Notes under the pieces: model-generated
Databases searched by the model: none
What the model saw: the letters and a program-made list of their open reading frames with translations, nothing else
What the model was told of the DNA's origin: nothing
Part shown: positions 22,350 to 33,487 of the stretch, piece by piece
How the letters are laid out: each line of letters opens with the position of its first letter
Numbering within the stretch: the first letter of the stretch is position 1
Program-made: the position numbers and the translations under genes
Assembly (NCBI GenBank): GCA_014529385.2
Contig: CM043950.1
Span: 79,788,343 to 79,852,342 of the forward strand
Direction: 5' to 3'
Length of the DNA: 64,000 bases
Origin: Adiantum capillus-veneris
Taxonomy: Eukaryota > Streptophyta > Polypodiopsida > Polypodiales > Pteridaceae

Positions 22350-22440
22350 CTTGTTGCCAATAATAATTTATCGGACTCTGACACTGGCCAACAGGCAACA
22401 ATCTTGCACCCAATAGACGTATTTGCAGGTGCCATGTTTG
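22350..22440. repeat. Dispersed repeat shared with 33005-33095
   Basis: Both copies contain TTGTTGCCAAT, GACTTTGACATTGGCCAA or a close variant, and CAATAGACGT in the same order. Family unknown. No reading frame is clearly conserved. Confidence 0.7.
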
Positions 22441-22627
22441 TTGGTGATGCAGCGCTTGAGGTTCAAGGAGGTTGAGATGCGAGAGGGCGATTTGGGGGTT
22501 GTAGAGGAGGCAAACAGGACGGGGTTGTCCTGTAGCCTGATGTTGGAGCAAAAGTGAGACAACTCGCAACCTTTCATGAGCGCATTGAAGGGACCACCCT
22601 TACAGTTGTAGCAGACTCCGTTGTTGA

Positions 22628-22783
22628 TGTTGAGCTATATATAGTATCTCTATATACAGCACCCTAGTCCCCTCTATATAAACACATCTTGTGTGATCAG
22701 TAGACACACTTTGGGGTTTGCACTTGGTGGTGTCATCTCTCTCTCTCTTCTCCTTCGTCTAGTGCTTCGTCTCCAGTTCAACA
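22628..22783 (+). repeat. 5' LTR, 156 bp
   Basis: Starts TGTTGAGCTATATATAG and ends CTCCAGTTCAACA. It contains a TATA box, CTATATAAA, at 22674-22682. Confidence 0.93.
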
Positions 22784-22796
22784 TGGTATCAGAGCC
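22784..22796 (+). other. Primer-binding site
   Basis: TGGTATCAGAGCC directly abuts the LTR; initiator Met tRNA type. Confidence 0.93.
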
Positions 22797-24334
22797 AACT
22801 TCATGCGTTCTCTATCGAACGAGCTATGGCTATGGAAACTCCCTATGCTTCAAGCACAAAGATAAGTTTTACTTATTTCTCCTTGATTGTCTTTCTTGTA
22901 TTTTACTGTAGTTGTTGCTGTGTTCTTGCGTTCTTTGTGTGTGCATGGAGCACATGTCCCTACGGCTTCTATTGGATTTTTGTCTTCTACCTAAACCAAT
23001 GAAATACAACCATAACCGAAAGCCCACGCGCACATTGATTTGCACACAGCTTTGAGCAAAAACGAGTCCTTATATCATCCTACATATACCAGGTTCTCTC
23101 TTGCACGCAAGGTTCTCTTTTGCACGCAAGCTGCTCCTTTTTGTCATGGCGCTCTTCTACATGCAAGCTGCTTTATTTATAATTTTGTTTTCTTTTGCTA
23201 GTATCGATTTAGTATTAACCTCATCTCGTAAACCTTACGAGTTTGAAGTATTTATAGTGCGCCTCCAAGAGAGGAGGCCGAGGCTAGGGTCTGATTGCAT
23301 GAGCGCAAGAAGGCTGTTAGTTCGAGAGAGGAGGCCATGAGCTATGGTCGCGGGCAAGAACCTACAGCCCCACAGGCCTGCAGTATCGCTTAAGCAGGAG
23401 AGAACGAGAAGGACAGGATGGCCTGAGAGAGTACCTGCAACAACGTATAATCACTTTATTGGGTGCAAACAGCGTTAGTGAGAGCAACAGCTTCGTGCCG
23501 ACAGACTTTCTACTAGAAGCATCCGAAATAGGTGCAACTTCCTCCAACAATACGCCAAGGCCAATCTTAGTGTTTAAGTGTGAGGAGAGACGAGATGCTG
23601 ATCAGAGTTTCCTGGCTATTCTTGGCTGCCTTACGAGATTGGCTCGCTATTCTTGGCTGCCTTATGATGCTCCTAATTTGCTATTTCTGGTTGCACTTTG
23701 CGCATTGTTTTAACACCCGATGTTGCTCATATTTAAACACATTATTTTAGTTACTTTGATTGTTGCGGTCTCTTTTTGGCGAACTACACCAACTTTGTAT
23801 CTTTCCTCTACAAGGCGTCTCACATCATCAAAAAGTAGGAACATTGGTAGTTATAAAAGTATGGCATCTCACGTAGTCGAAAGAGATAAGCACTTATAAG
23901 AGGTCAGAGTGTTATTTATCTCATAAAATCTAAGAGTTCATGCATGTTGACGGTGTGTGCAATTCTCAGCCAGTTAAGTTATTCATAGTTCGACAATAGT
24001 TAGGGTACTTGACTATTATTTTATTTGGCTAGAAATCTACACAACCTTTGAGCAATAAATTGGGCCTTCTTCATTAGGGATAGCCCTATAGCCACCTCGA
24101 CCTTGCTATATTTATGTTGTATTGTTTGAGAATTAGTTCTTGTACTTTGTTGCTACTAATCTCATTGTAGTTTGTCATAACATACTTCATGTAATTTTAT
24201 GATCATCTTATGTGATCGTATACTAACGTGTGTGATGGCTTTCATCTAAATCACCGATGTAGAGATGACAAGATTTACCAAGCCATTATCTACTGACTAA
24301 TCATTGTCTTGAGGTTTTGCAGACTTTACACAAA

Positions 24335-24720
24335 ACTAGCGTCTCTGATGCCATGCGTCTCTAGTGCCATGGCGAATACCATGATGTCATGGTACGTAAA
24401 TCCATGATGATGGTTACTATTTGATCGGAAGAAAACTTGTATGATGCCATGGTACGTAAGACCATGATGATGCTATTTCAAAGTTTTTTTTAAAAATTAT
24501 TTATACTTATAGCGTCTCGAGTGCCATGGTGAATATCGTGATGCCATGGTACGTAAAGCCATGATGATGATTACTATTTGATTTGAAGAAAATGTCTATG
24601 ATGCCATGGTACGTAAAACCATGATGATTGCTATTTCAAAGTTTTTTTTTGAGCGTCTCTTATGCCATGGTGAATACCCTAATGCCATGGTATGTAAACC
24701 CATGATGATGATAGCTCTTA
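24335..24720 (+). repeat. Internal tandem repeats of the short-LTR element
   Basis: AGCGTCTC...GCCATGGTGAATA and GATGCCATGGTACGTAA...CCATGATGATG alternate about three to four times. They resemble the minisatellite at 18950-19440 in reverse complement. Confidence 0.85.
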
Positions 24721-25251
24721 ATTGAGATCTTGGGGGTCCCAATGTACTTATTACATAGCGGCTTTTTATATATTTGTGCACATGTGATTACATAGATGTT
24801 ACGTTTGTTTCTATGTCATCTACACATGTGATTGCATCAACATTACGTTTGTTTCTATGTCATCTCTAGAGCGGCATCGCGAACCGTCTCTAAGGAAAAT
24901 GTGATGTGTTAATTTCTAACCTTCATGTCTCGATATGTTTCTTGAGTTGATGTGGTTTACAGGATGAAAGGCATGTCAAGCAGTGTGTACATGGGCTAAA
25001 AGATATTAAAGCGGCTCAAACATATTGAAGATGTTCAAAGATATTGAAGAATTTGCATCAATTCAATTTTCTATATAGGGTTGTTAAAGACCCTTGAAAG
25101 GGCACATTGTAAAATAGGAGTGATTTAGCTCCTTTGAACATTGTAAATGTATATTTAAAACATTTTAATAAATCGGTGTGTATATATAGAGCTGTGGGTT
25201 TTTCCCTTGAGCCCCCAAGGGTTTTTTCATCCACAGTTAGGGACCTTCATT

Positions 25252-25261
25252 TGAGTGGGGG
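25252..25261 (+). other. Polypurine tract
   Basis: TTGAGTGGGGG directly before the 3' LTR. Confidence 0.85.
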
Positions 25262-25417
25262 TGTTGAGCTATATATAGTATCTCTATATATAGCACCCTG
25301 GTCCCCTCTATATAAACACATCTTGTGTGATCAGTAGACACACTTTGGGGTTTGCACTTGGTGGTGTCATCTCTCTCTCTCTTCTCCTTCGTCTCGTGTT
25401 TCGTCTCCGGTTCAACA
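25262..25417 (+). repeat. 3' LTR, 156 bp
   Basis: About 97% identical to 22628-22783, followed by the GTTGA duplication. Confidence 0.93.
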
Positions 25418-25539
25418 GTTGAACACCTCGTCGTTGAGTTCGATGGTACTCTCCTGCGTTGCCCTATTGTCATTTCCGCATGGGGGTGATGTAATTTTTT
25501 GTTTAATGCTATGAATTTTTCATTCACCTATTGGTGAGT

Positions 25540-26874
25540 TTTACAAAAAAAAAAGACTATGATTGATACTTTGAAGAAATTGATTTTATAAACTCAAGTA
25601 AAAATAAAGAGACCTTGTAGAAAAATGTATGCAACTTTTTCACAATTGTGCTATATATATTGCAAGTCTCATATGCAAAATTTTTTACTTGAGAGTATAT
25701 AAAATAATAGGATACATGTTTGATATGGACATCTCAAGCATATTATTGTATACCAAAGAAATATGCTTTTGACGTATTTATGAGTTTAGAAAGTGATGCA
25801 TTGCTTACCCTCTCCATTGAGGACTTAAGGTGGCAAGTAGAAGTGCTTTGGTAAGAAACAATTATTGAATTAATTCAAATATTAAAAACTACACGTGTAA
25901 AAACTTTGATATTTTCATTATGGAGGCATTAGCATTCAAAACCTCAAATAGCTTCAAACTTTCCATGTAGATCAACTAAATGTGTCAAAGTACATGGCAT
26001 GGACACAATTGAGGCACCTAAAACCTTGATTTCAATGTTATTGTGGAGGACTTGAGATTTCAAGATATTTTGCACAATAAAAAATTCAAGATAAGATTCA
26101 AGCAATGAGATTTACTGAGTTAAGGAGCCAAGAAAATACATACTTTCTTGGTTTCAATCTATAAAATCGTTTGTAGTTGTGAGAGTGCACTCCAATAACC
26201 CCAATTACATGAGAGGACCTTTGAAAGGCCAAAATTATGCTCTTAGTCAGTACATGCTCAAGTATGAAATTATTTCTATAAATTGCAAGTGACTTGGAAA
26301 CTACTCCTTTGAAGGTCATTTCATTTTTTTGTAACACTAAGTACAAAACATTTTCTATTAAATACATAAAAAAGATGATCTCTACAAAAAGGTATAACAA
26401 TTTTGTGATTTTTTTGGAAAAATAGCTTGAAATTTTACTAAGACGTACAACTTAGAACTTACCACAATTCTCTCCATAGGGCATGTATTCTAACATGGAG
26501 AAAAATCCGATGTTTTCTTTTCCTTGTAACTAACCTATGTAAAAGCAAGGTGTCAAAATATTTTCTAGCTTGACAAATAAATTGCCAAAACTTGGTAGGA
26601 AAATAAGACACTCTAGTGTTCAATTACAGGAGTAGTGTTAATAGACATGACTCGTATGAAAGCCTTTGGATTGTGTGAATCGAAGCTTAATAAAAACACC
26701 TTTTATTTTTTTGAAATAAAGTATCTCATATTTCAAAAATGAGAACAAAAATTGGAGAAGTTAAACAACGACCTTCACATAGAGAACAAGCCTTTTTTCA
26801 TCATTGTGTGACAACAAATGATGTAGATGAGGTCACGCAAGCTCAATAAAATCATTTACATGGCTAGGTTTTCT
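25540..26874. other. AT-rich, nothing recognised
   Basis: Only short frames without known motifs. Confidence 0.6.
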
Positions 26875-26878
26875 TTAA

Positions 26879-29305
26879 CACTAGGTTGGTAACCTAACAG
26901 GATTTAAAAGTGTCCTTTTAGGGTTTTTAAAAAAATCTCCAAACTCATAAAGATCCATTCTTTTTTTAAAATTCTTCTTGTGAAAAAAACTTCCTTGTGC
27001 TTGAAGTTAAGATATCACTACTTATGGAAAAACCTAATAACTTTGAAAATTCCTTACTTTTTGGTCATGGTTAGGCCCCAAAGTTGATGTACCATAGCAT
27101 TTCATGAGAGATATATTTTTTGCAATCAATTTTATACTAAAAAGGTTGAGAATATTTCTACATCATTTAATAATTTTTATCATAAACTTCAATGAGTTAG
27201 TGATCATAACATGTCATTCTTTTAGCCTCACCAATTTTGTCTTGGGACATAGAATAAGATTAAAAAAAATTTCATTTTTTCCATTCTGTTGACACTCATC
27301 AAAGGTTATATAGACACGCTCATTGATGCAGCTAAGTCCATATTTTCTTAGGTCTCCATGGGCCTTTACATTCACAAGTAGCCATGAACCACTTCAATAA
27401 CGTCAAAGAAAAATCATCATTGAAAATTTTGTGCATAATATGAAAATACTAAAAGAGTACATGAGAAAAAAATGGGCTCCACTTCAAAGAACACAACCAT
27501 GGTTGTATAGTTCATTATATGGGCTATTGGGTGCCCCAAAACTCAAGGAAGAATAGTTTCATGTTATGAAACACACATACTTAACACTAGGTTGGTAACC
27601 TAACAGGACATAAAAGTGTCCTTTCAGGGTTTTGAAAAAAACCTCCAAAACCATAGTAGATCCACTCATTTTGTAAAATCCTTTCATGAGGTTATAGTTC
27701 AAGGCCTACTACACATGGAAAAAATAAGAAACTTGTAAAATTTCTCATCTTTTGGTCACACCAAGCCTCCAAAGTTGATGGACCACTACATTTTCATCAA
27801 AACAGTCATTTCTTATGTTTTGTTGCATAAAAATAAGATTAGGGATTTTTGTAGGACTTGAGATAAATTCCCTAGTTAACTTCAATGGGTTGGTGATCAG
27901 AACATATGAGTGCTTCTCACTCACTATTTTTTTTTTCCAACAGAAATAGGTACAAAAAAGTTGAATTTTTACAAATCTGCAAACCTATCATCAAAGTTTC
28001 TATAGCCACGCTCGATACAAATAGTATATGCATGTTTTCTTAGTTCTCTGTTGTCCTTTAGGTTCATAAGGATCCATGGAGCATGTCAAAAGAATAATAC
28101 ATCTCTTACCAAGGGGAATCCTGGGGACAAAGATGAAGTGCTAAATACAGCAAACATGAAAAAACTGGGTTCAACATTATGAGTTGTAGAATCCCATAGA
28201 AACTATTCAATATCTAGCCAAATTTGATCCTTATGACTAGATATGGTTACTACCTACAAAATGCATATAGTTGTCACAAGAAACTAGAAATATTGAAAAA
28301 GCTATACTTGATATACTAGAATGTTTCGTTTTCTTCTATAATTGAAAAAATCAACCATCGTTGTGTACTATGCAAAATAGTGTATTAGGTGCCCCAAAAC
28401 TCAGGGAATATTAGCTTTATATTACAATATGCGACATAGAGAATCAAAACCGCATTTGGATATCATGAAAGCCACCAAAAAAATCATAGAAGAGCTCAAA
28501 TTGGCTGAAAAACAGGATTTGACAATTTTTGTAATTTGGTCATAACTTACAACTTAACATTTATTTCTCCCTAGAAGCATCAAGACATGTTGAGGACTAC
28601 TAAAGATAGTTCTCTAGCATTATAGACCTCACAAACATGAATTCTAGAGTGGTATAGTTGCAAAAAGTTGAAAAAAGCCAAAAACAAGACCCGTTTTTTC
28701 ACACAGTTTTGGTTGTGAAATGTTGTGCAAGGAAAAGGTTAAAGATGGAATTGATATTCCAAAAAAATGTCAAGTTTTTTTCAGCTCATGAGACAACTTT
28801 CTAGATAGATAGAACCTCAAAATCCATTTTGAAACTCTTGATATAATTCAAGGAAAATGATCACTTAACAGGACATAAAAGTGTCCCATTACCAACCTAG
28901 TGTTAATCAAATTTGTATTTGGATTGTATTAAAGTCATTAAAAATAATGAAAATCTAAAATTTTGTAAAAACATTAGGATTGGTAAATTCTTGTATTTAG
29001 GTCATATCTTTCAAAAGAACCATTCGATTCTCCTTAGAATCACAAAAACATGTCGAGAACTACTAAGACTAATTCTTTAGCACTATATATCTCACAAAGA
29101 GTAGTTTTCATGTGTTGTACATGCAATTCTTAGAAAACGGGTAAAAAACAACACACGTTTTTTACATGGTTTAGGTTGAAAAACTCTTTGTAAGAGAATA
29201 AGGCTAAAGGTGCAATTAGTAGCCAAAAACAATGTCAAGTTTTTTCAGCTCATAAGTCAACTTTGTGGATATATAACACTAAAACTTTATTTTTGGGTGT
29301 TGTAC
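26879..29305 (+). mobile_element. TTAA-flanked DNA transposon, old copy, split by a younger copy
   Basis: Starts CACTAGGTTGGTAA after TTAA (26875-26878). Segments 26879-27580 and 28907 to about 29305 align in order with the two halves of the 27585-28902 copy, but are strongly diverged. The 3' terminal repeat is lost. No protein is encoded. Confidence 0.85.
27585..28902 (+). mobile_element. TTAA-flanked non-autonomous DNA transposon, 1318 bp
   Basis: Begins CACTAGGTTGGTAA and ends TTACCAACCTAGTG, perfect 14-bp terminal inverted repeats. It is flanked by TTAA on both sides (27581-27584 and 28903-28906). A 21-bp motif occurs in direct orientation near both ends (27601-27621 and 28866-28886). 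It has no open frame of note. It lies inside an older copy, and the matching uninterrupted site in a relative shows TTAA is the duplicated target. TTAA targets are typical of piggyBac and Kolobok transposons; which applies is not decided by this sequence. Confidence 0.9.
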
Positions 29306-30260
29306 TTTTGCCTTGATTTTCTCTACGCACTCTTTCTTTCTGGCTGCTTGAAGTCCTGCTAGCATCCCTTTTGTCAAGGGCTCATAAAATCACAGGAAAA
29401 TGGAAGATTCAAGCACACTAACGGCTAAAGATACAAATGCAGTTTAGGATAGACATATTTTTTCCTTGTAAAACACTCTATTGGGGGCTTTGGCTTCCAC
29501 TTTGTTACATAAGGTTTCAATCATTATTTTAAGGAGGAGTTTTATCATGTACATGTGACCCTTAGCCGGGTACAAAAGGCACTTTTGTAAAAGCCTAAGG
29601 ACACACAAGTTTTTGGATAATACAGTCAGAGAATTGCAAAGTCTTTGTTGTGTGTTCCTAAGTTCTTTGTGCTGTCTTTATCTTCTGCACGACACTACAC
29701 ACACATTGTCAAGGCGCACCGTGGGCACCATTGTGATAGCAATGGTGAGCTCTTTGTGTTGATGCCATGTCATCCATCCGATGCCTTTCGTGCGACACCT
29801 CCTACGACCTTCAAGGTGAGTTATCTCTCATTTACTGAGTGTTCAAATCAGGATCCGTCAGTTGTTGTGGACTCATGGATCTTAGGAGTACCTTCTAGGT
29901 GTTGTTGGTTTCATCTTTGTCGACCTGTAAAACCCGGGTAGGAAAAAATTGTGATTTTTTTCGGGGTGCCAATTGAGAATCTGATGACATGGGGATGTTC
30001 TGAAACTAGTTGGGAATCTACCCTTTAAATTTGAGCTCATTTTGAGGAGTATAGCTATTGGTTAGTGTCTAAGAGGTGCTAGGATCAAGAAAGATAAGCT
30101 AAAACTTAGTTGATTGTCTGTAGGATAGGTAGAGTGTTCACACAAGGGGTTGACAACCTCCTGGCCTGCCTCCATGCCCTAGTCAAGTCCCCGCTTCCCA
30201 GTATTGACATAGGTTGTCTTGGGTTCGTGTGATAAGATGATATGATAGCCCCCCAGACAT
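29306..30260. other. Unassigned, ends in possible gypsy LTR end
   Basis: A 98-codon frame at 29645-29941 has no recognised motif. The segment before 30260 ends CCAGACA and runs into a gypsy-type PBS, so part of it is probably LTR, but no LTR start could be fixed. Confidence 0.45.
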
Positions 30261-30277
30261 TGGCGCCATTGTCGGGG
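30261..30277 (+). other. Gypsy-type primer-binding site, orphan
   Basis: TGGCGCCATTGTCGGGG is one or two changes from the TGGCGCCGTTGCCGGGG primer site common in Athila/Tat gypsy elements. No gag or pol follows, so the element is truncated. Confidence 0.6.
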
Positions 30278-30539
30278 ATTGAAGACCTAGACTAGAGTGA
30301 ACACCACCTTGCCTACACCGAGATAGATGTTAGCATAGTTAGGTAAGATTGAGGTTTTCTTGGTCTTAGTAGTGATTTTGGAGTGTTTCAGCCAAAACTA
30401 GAATTTAGAGTGTAGAAGAAGAGTGATAGGTAGTCAGCCCTCATCCACCACCCGTCCACAGATAGCCTTGCGTTCTTACACGACCAACTGAAGTTTCCAC
30501 CTTCCCAATTGCACTGTACATTTTCAACTCAATCATGTT

Positions 30540-31018
30540 AGCACTACTCCAAAATGAAGGCACCTCTCTCTCTCTCTGTCTCTCTCAGCATGAGTGTAGT
30601 ACTTAGCATAACTCACCTCTGCCGCAAGTTAGAGCTACACGAAACGCAAGTGGAAAATTGCATTACATTTAAGTTTAGGTTAGATTTAATAATAGATTAA
30701 AATTAGTTTTATATTGAGTTTAAGATTAGATTAGATTTAAATTTATGTTAAATTTAAGATTAGGACAAGCTTTAAGGCTAGCTAGGTTAGATTATATTTA
30801 GATTTAGGTTAGATTTTAAGACATGTCAATGAAGGGGGAGTTCTAGTTAAGCTCAAGGATTTATCCAAAGAGCAAACACCAGGTACACAACAATATATAT
30901 ATTCACATCAAAATCTGACACCTTTTAACTCACCCACTAACCATGTTCAACTAGCTCAAAATCACCATATGTTCAATTAGGTTAGATTTAAGATTAGGTT
31001 TTGGATTTAGTTTTTATC
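30540..31018. repeat. Low-complexity GATTAGATTTA DNA
   Basis: A short CT run (30562-30588) and TTAGGTTAGATT-like words, similar to 21826-22340. No gene. Confidence 0.65.
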
Positions 31019-31022
31019 TTAA

Positions 31023-32343
31023 CACTAGGTTGGTAATGGGACACTTTTATGTCCTGTTAAGTAACCATTTTCCTTGAATTATGTCAAGAGTTTCAAAATG
31101 GATTTTGAGGTGCTATCTGTCTAGAAAGTTGTCTCATGAGCTGAAAAAAACTTGACATTTTTTTGGAATATCAATTCCATCTTTAACCTTGTCCTTGCAC
31201 AACATTTCACAACCTAAACTGTGTGAAAAAACAGGTCCTGTTTTTGGCTTTTTTCAACTTTTTGCAACTTTACCACTCTAGAATTCATGTTTGTGAGGTC
31301 TATAATTCTAGAGAACTATCTTTAGTAGTCTTCAACATGTCCTGATGCTTCTAGGGAGAAATAAACGTTAAAGTTGTGAGTTATGACCAAATTACAAAAA
31401 TTGTCAAATCCTGTTTTTTAGCCAATTTTAGCTCTTCTATGATTTTTTTGGTGGCTTTCATGATATCCAAATGCAGTTTTGATTTTCTATGTCGCATATT
31501 GTAACATAAAGCTAATATTCCTTGAGTTTTGGGACACCTAATACCCTATTTTGCATAGTAGACAACGATGGTTGATTTTTTCAATTATAGAAGAAAACGA
31601 AACATTCTAGTATATCAAGTATAGCTTTTTCAATATTGTTAGTTTCTTGTGACAACTACATGCATTTTGTAGGTAGTAACCATATCTGGTCATAAGGATC
31701 AAATTTGGCTAGATATTGAATAGTTTCTATGGGATTCTACAACTCATAATGTTGAACCCAGTTTTTTCATGTTTGCTGTATTTAGTACTTCATCTTTGTC
31801 CCCAAGATTCCCCTTGGTAAGAGATGTAATATTCTTTTGACATGTTCCATGGATCCTTATGAACCTAAAGGACAATAGGGAACTAAGAAAACATGCATAT
31901 ATTATTTGTATTGAGCGTGGCTATGGAAACTTTGATGATAGGTTTGCAGAATGACAAAAATTCAACTTTTTTGTACCTATTTCTTTTGGCAAAACAAAAA
32001 ATAGTGAGTGAGAAGCAATCATATGTTCTGTTCACCAACCCATTGAAATTAACTAGGGAATTTAGCTGAAGTCCTACAAAAATCCCTAATCTTATTTTTA
32101 TGCAACAAAACGTAAGAAATGACTGTTTTGATGAAAATGTACTTGTCCATCAACTTTGGAGGCTTCGTGTGACCAAAAGATGAGAAATTTTACAAGTTTC
32201 TTATTTTTTCCATGTGTAGTAGGCCTTGAACTATAACCTCATGAAAGGATTTTACAAAATGAGTGGATCTACTATGGTTTTGGAGGTTTTTTTCAAAACC
32301 CTGAAAGGACACTTTTATGTCCTGTTAGGTTACCAACCTAGTG
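31023..32343 (-). mobile_element. TTAA-flanked non-autonomous DNA transposon, inverted copy
   Basis: A near-exact reverse complement of 27585-28902 over its whole length, 1321 bp, with the same CACTAGGTTGGTAA termini and TTAA on both sides (31019-31022 and 32344-32347). Together the two copies form a 1.3-kb inverted pair with a 2.1-kb spacer. Confidence 0.92.
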
Positions 32344-32347
32344 TTAA

Positions 32348-32753
32348 AGTCTACCTTTGGGATAACAAAACAAAATAGAGTTAGGAGAACGGTGATCCCT
32401 CTGTTCCTCTCTACGGATGCGACCTTAGTTTGCAAAGCTTTCAACGGCATGATACTCAGATTGGAGGCCAACATATAATGTGCTAAGTAGTTCCTCAAAC
32501 AAGGATCTGCTGCACGAAGAGATGTTAAGATGTTGTGAATTGCTACAGCTAGAGAAGAGGCAAAGGGGTTTTGTCCACTACATGTACTATCATGTAGACT
32601 TCTATACATGTATAGATTTCTAGTAGCCACAAATATAGGCATGGACCAATAAAGACGAGATTATAACCCAGCGGTTCTGATCTCCGTGCACCTCTAGAGC
32701 GAGGTGTGTGGGGATTGAACATGACTAGAGAATGTGAGGTAGTTTACAGTGTG

Positions 32754-32798
<45 letters not shown>

Positions 32799-33088
32799 AC
32801 GGAGGATGCCAATAGAAGATTAAATTTATGTCTAGGTTATAAGGTTTTTACATTCATTATGAGTAGTGACAAGGATGTGGGGTCATCCAACTGAAACACC
32901 TCTCTCTCAACAAGGATCTTATGTCCTTGTAATCAATGCCAAAACGTGTTTCTTTGCAGCATGTTTGTAAATTTGGTGAGTTTGATCCATCTATTATAGA
33001 TTGAGTTGTTGCCAATTATAACTCATAGGACTTTGACATTGGCCAATAGGCAGCACTTTTGCAATGCAATAGACGTGTTTGCATGCAC
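32348..33088. other. Unassigned DNA before the CACTA fragment
   Basis: A minus-strand frame near 32642-32400 (AVAIHNILTSLRAADPCLRN and onward) looks protein-like but I do not recognise it. A (GA)n run lies at 32757-32793, and the repeat shared with 22350-22440 at 33005-33095. Confidence 0.4.
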
Positions 33089-33163
33089 TTTGGTCAAGCA
33101 GTATACATGAGGCCACAAGATTTATCCTCTGACAGCTTAGAGGATGATCATGCAAACCATATT
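33089..33163 (+). pseudogene. CACTA transposase gene, first fragment
   Basis: Reads RPQDLSSDSLEDDHANH and, once the copia element is removed, continues in frame into 47617 onward. It is assigned to the CACTA gene by this continuity only; on its own it carries no diagnostic motif. Confidence 0.5.
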
Positions 33164-33440
33164 TGTTGAAGATGATGAAACGGGAAACAGAAGGAAGACA
33201 ACAACTCAGAGTAGGAAGAAGATGGAGAAGGAGAAGACACAGAGCTTGCGTACGAGATCTCTGTAGTCTCTCTCTCTGTATTAGAATAATAGTGTATACA
33301 AACTCAGAGCTACAAAGCTTATATGAAACCCTAAGAGATAAGGTGTCCTTTCACACTGGATGTCTAGGGGGAAAAACCCAGTGGGAGAAAAGTGCCCCTG
33401 GTGAAGCGCGTATACACACTAACACTACTACATGTCTACA
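33164..33440 (-). repeat. Copia 3' LTR, 277 bp
   Basis: On the minus strand it runs TGTAGACATGTAGTAG to CATCATCTTCAACA. A polypurine tract (CAGGGGGTA, 33452-33444) lies just before it. Confidence 0.93.
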
Positions 33441-33487
33441 AATACCCCCTGTAGTGATAGTGTGAATCCGTACAAGGTAGCAGATCA

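Larger units (their letters stand above)
22628..25417 (+). mobile_element. Complete non-autonomous short-LTR retrotransposon
   Basis: Two 156-bp LTRs (22628-22783 and 25262-25417, five differences counted) flank 2.48 kb of DNA with no recognisable protein. A PBS abuts the 5' LTR and a polypurine tract abuts the 3' LTR. The 5-bp repeat GTTGA lies directly outside both ends (22623-22627 and 25418-25422), so both boundaries are exact. Size and lack of gag/pol place it with TRIM/LARD-type elements. LTR length, PBS and LTR motifs suggest it is mobilised by copia proteins such as those of the element at 1-2102; that link is inference. Confidence 0.9.

Noticed and set aside
31019-32347. Classifying the CACTAGG-ended elements as CACTA MITEs
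   Set aside because: The flanks are TTAA on both sides and the self-nested copy shows a 4-bp TTAA duplication, not the 3-bp duplication of CACTA transposons.
32706-32894. 62-codon frame with Arg-Glu run
   Set aside because: Encoded by a (GA)n microsatellite.
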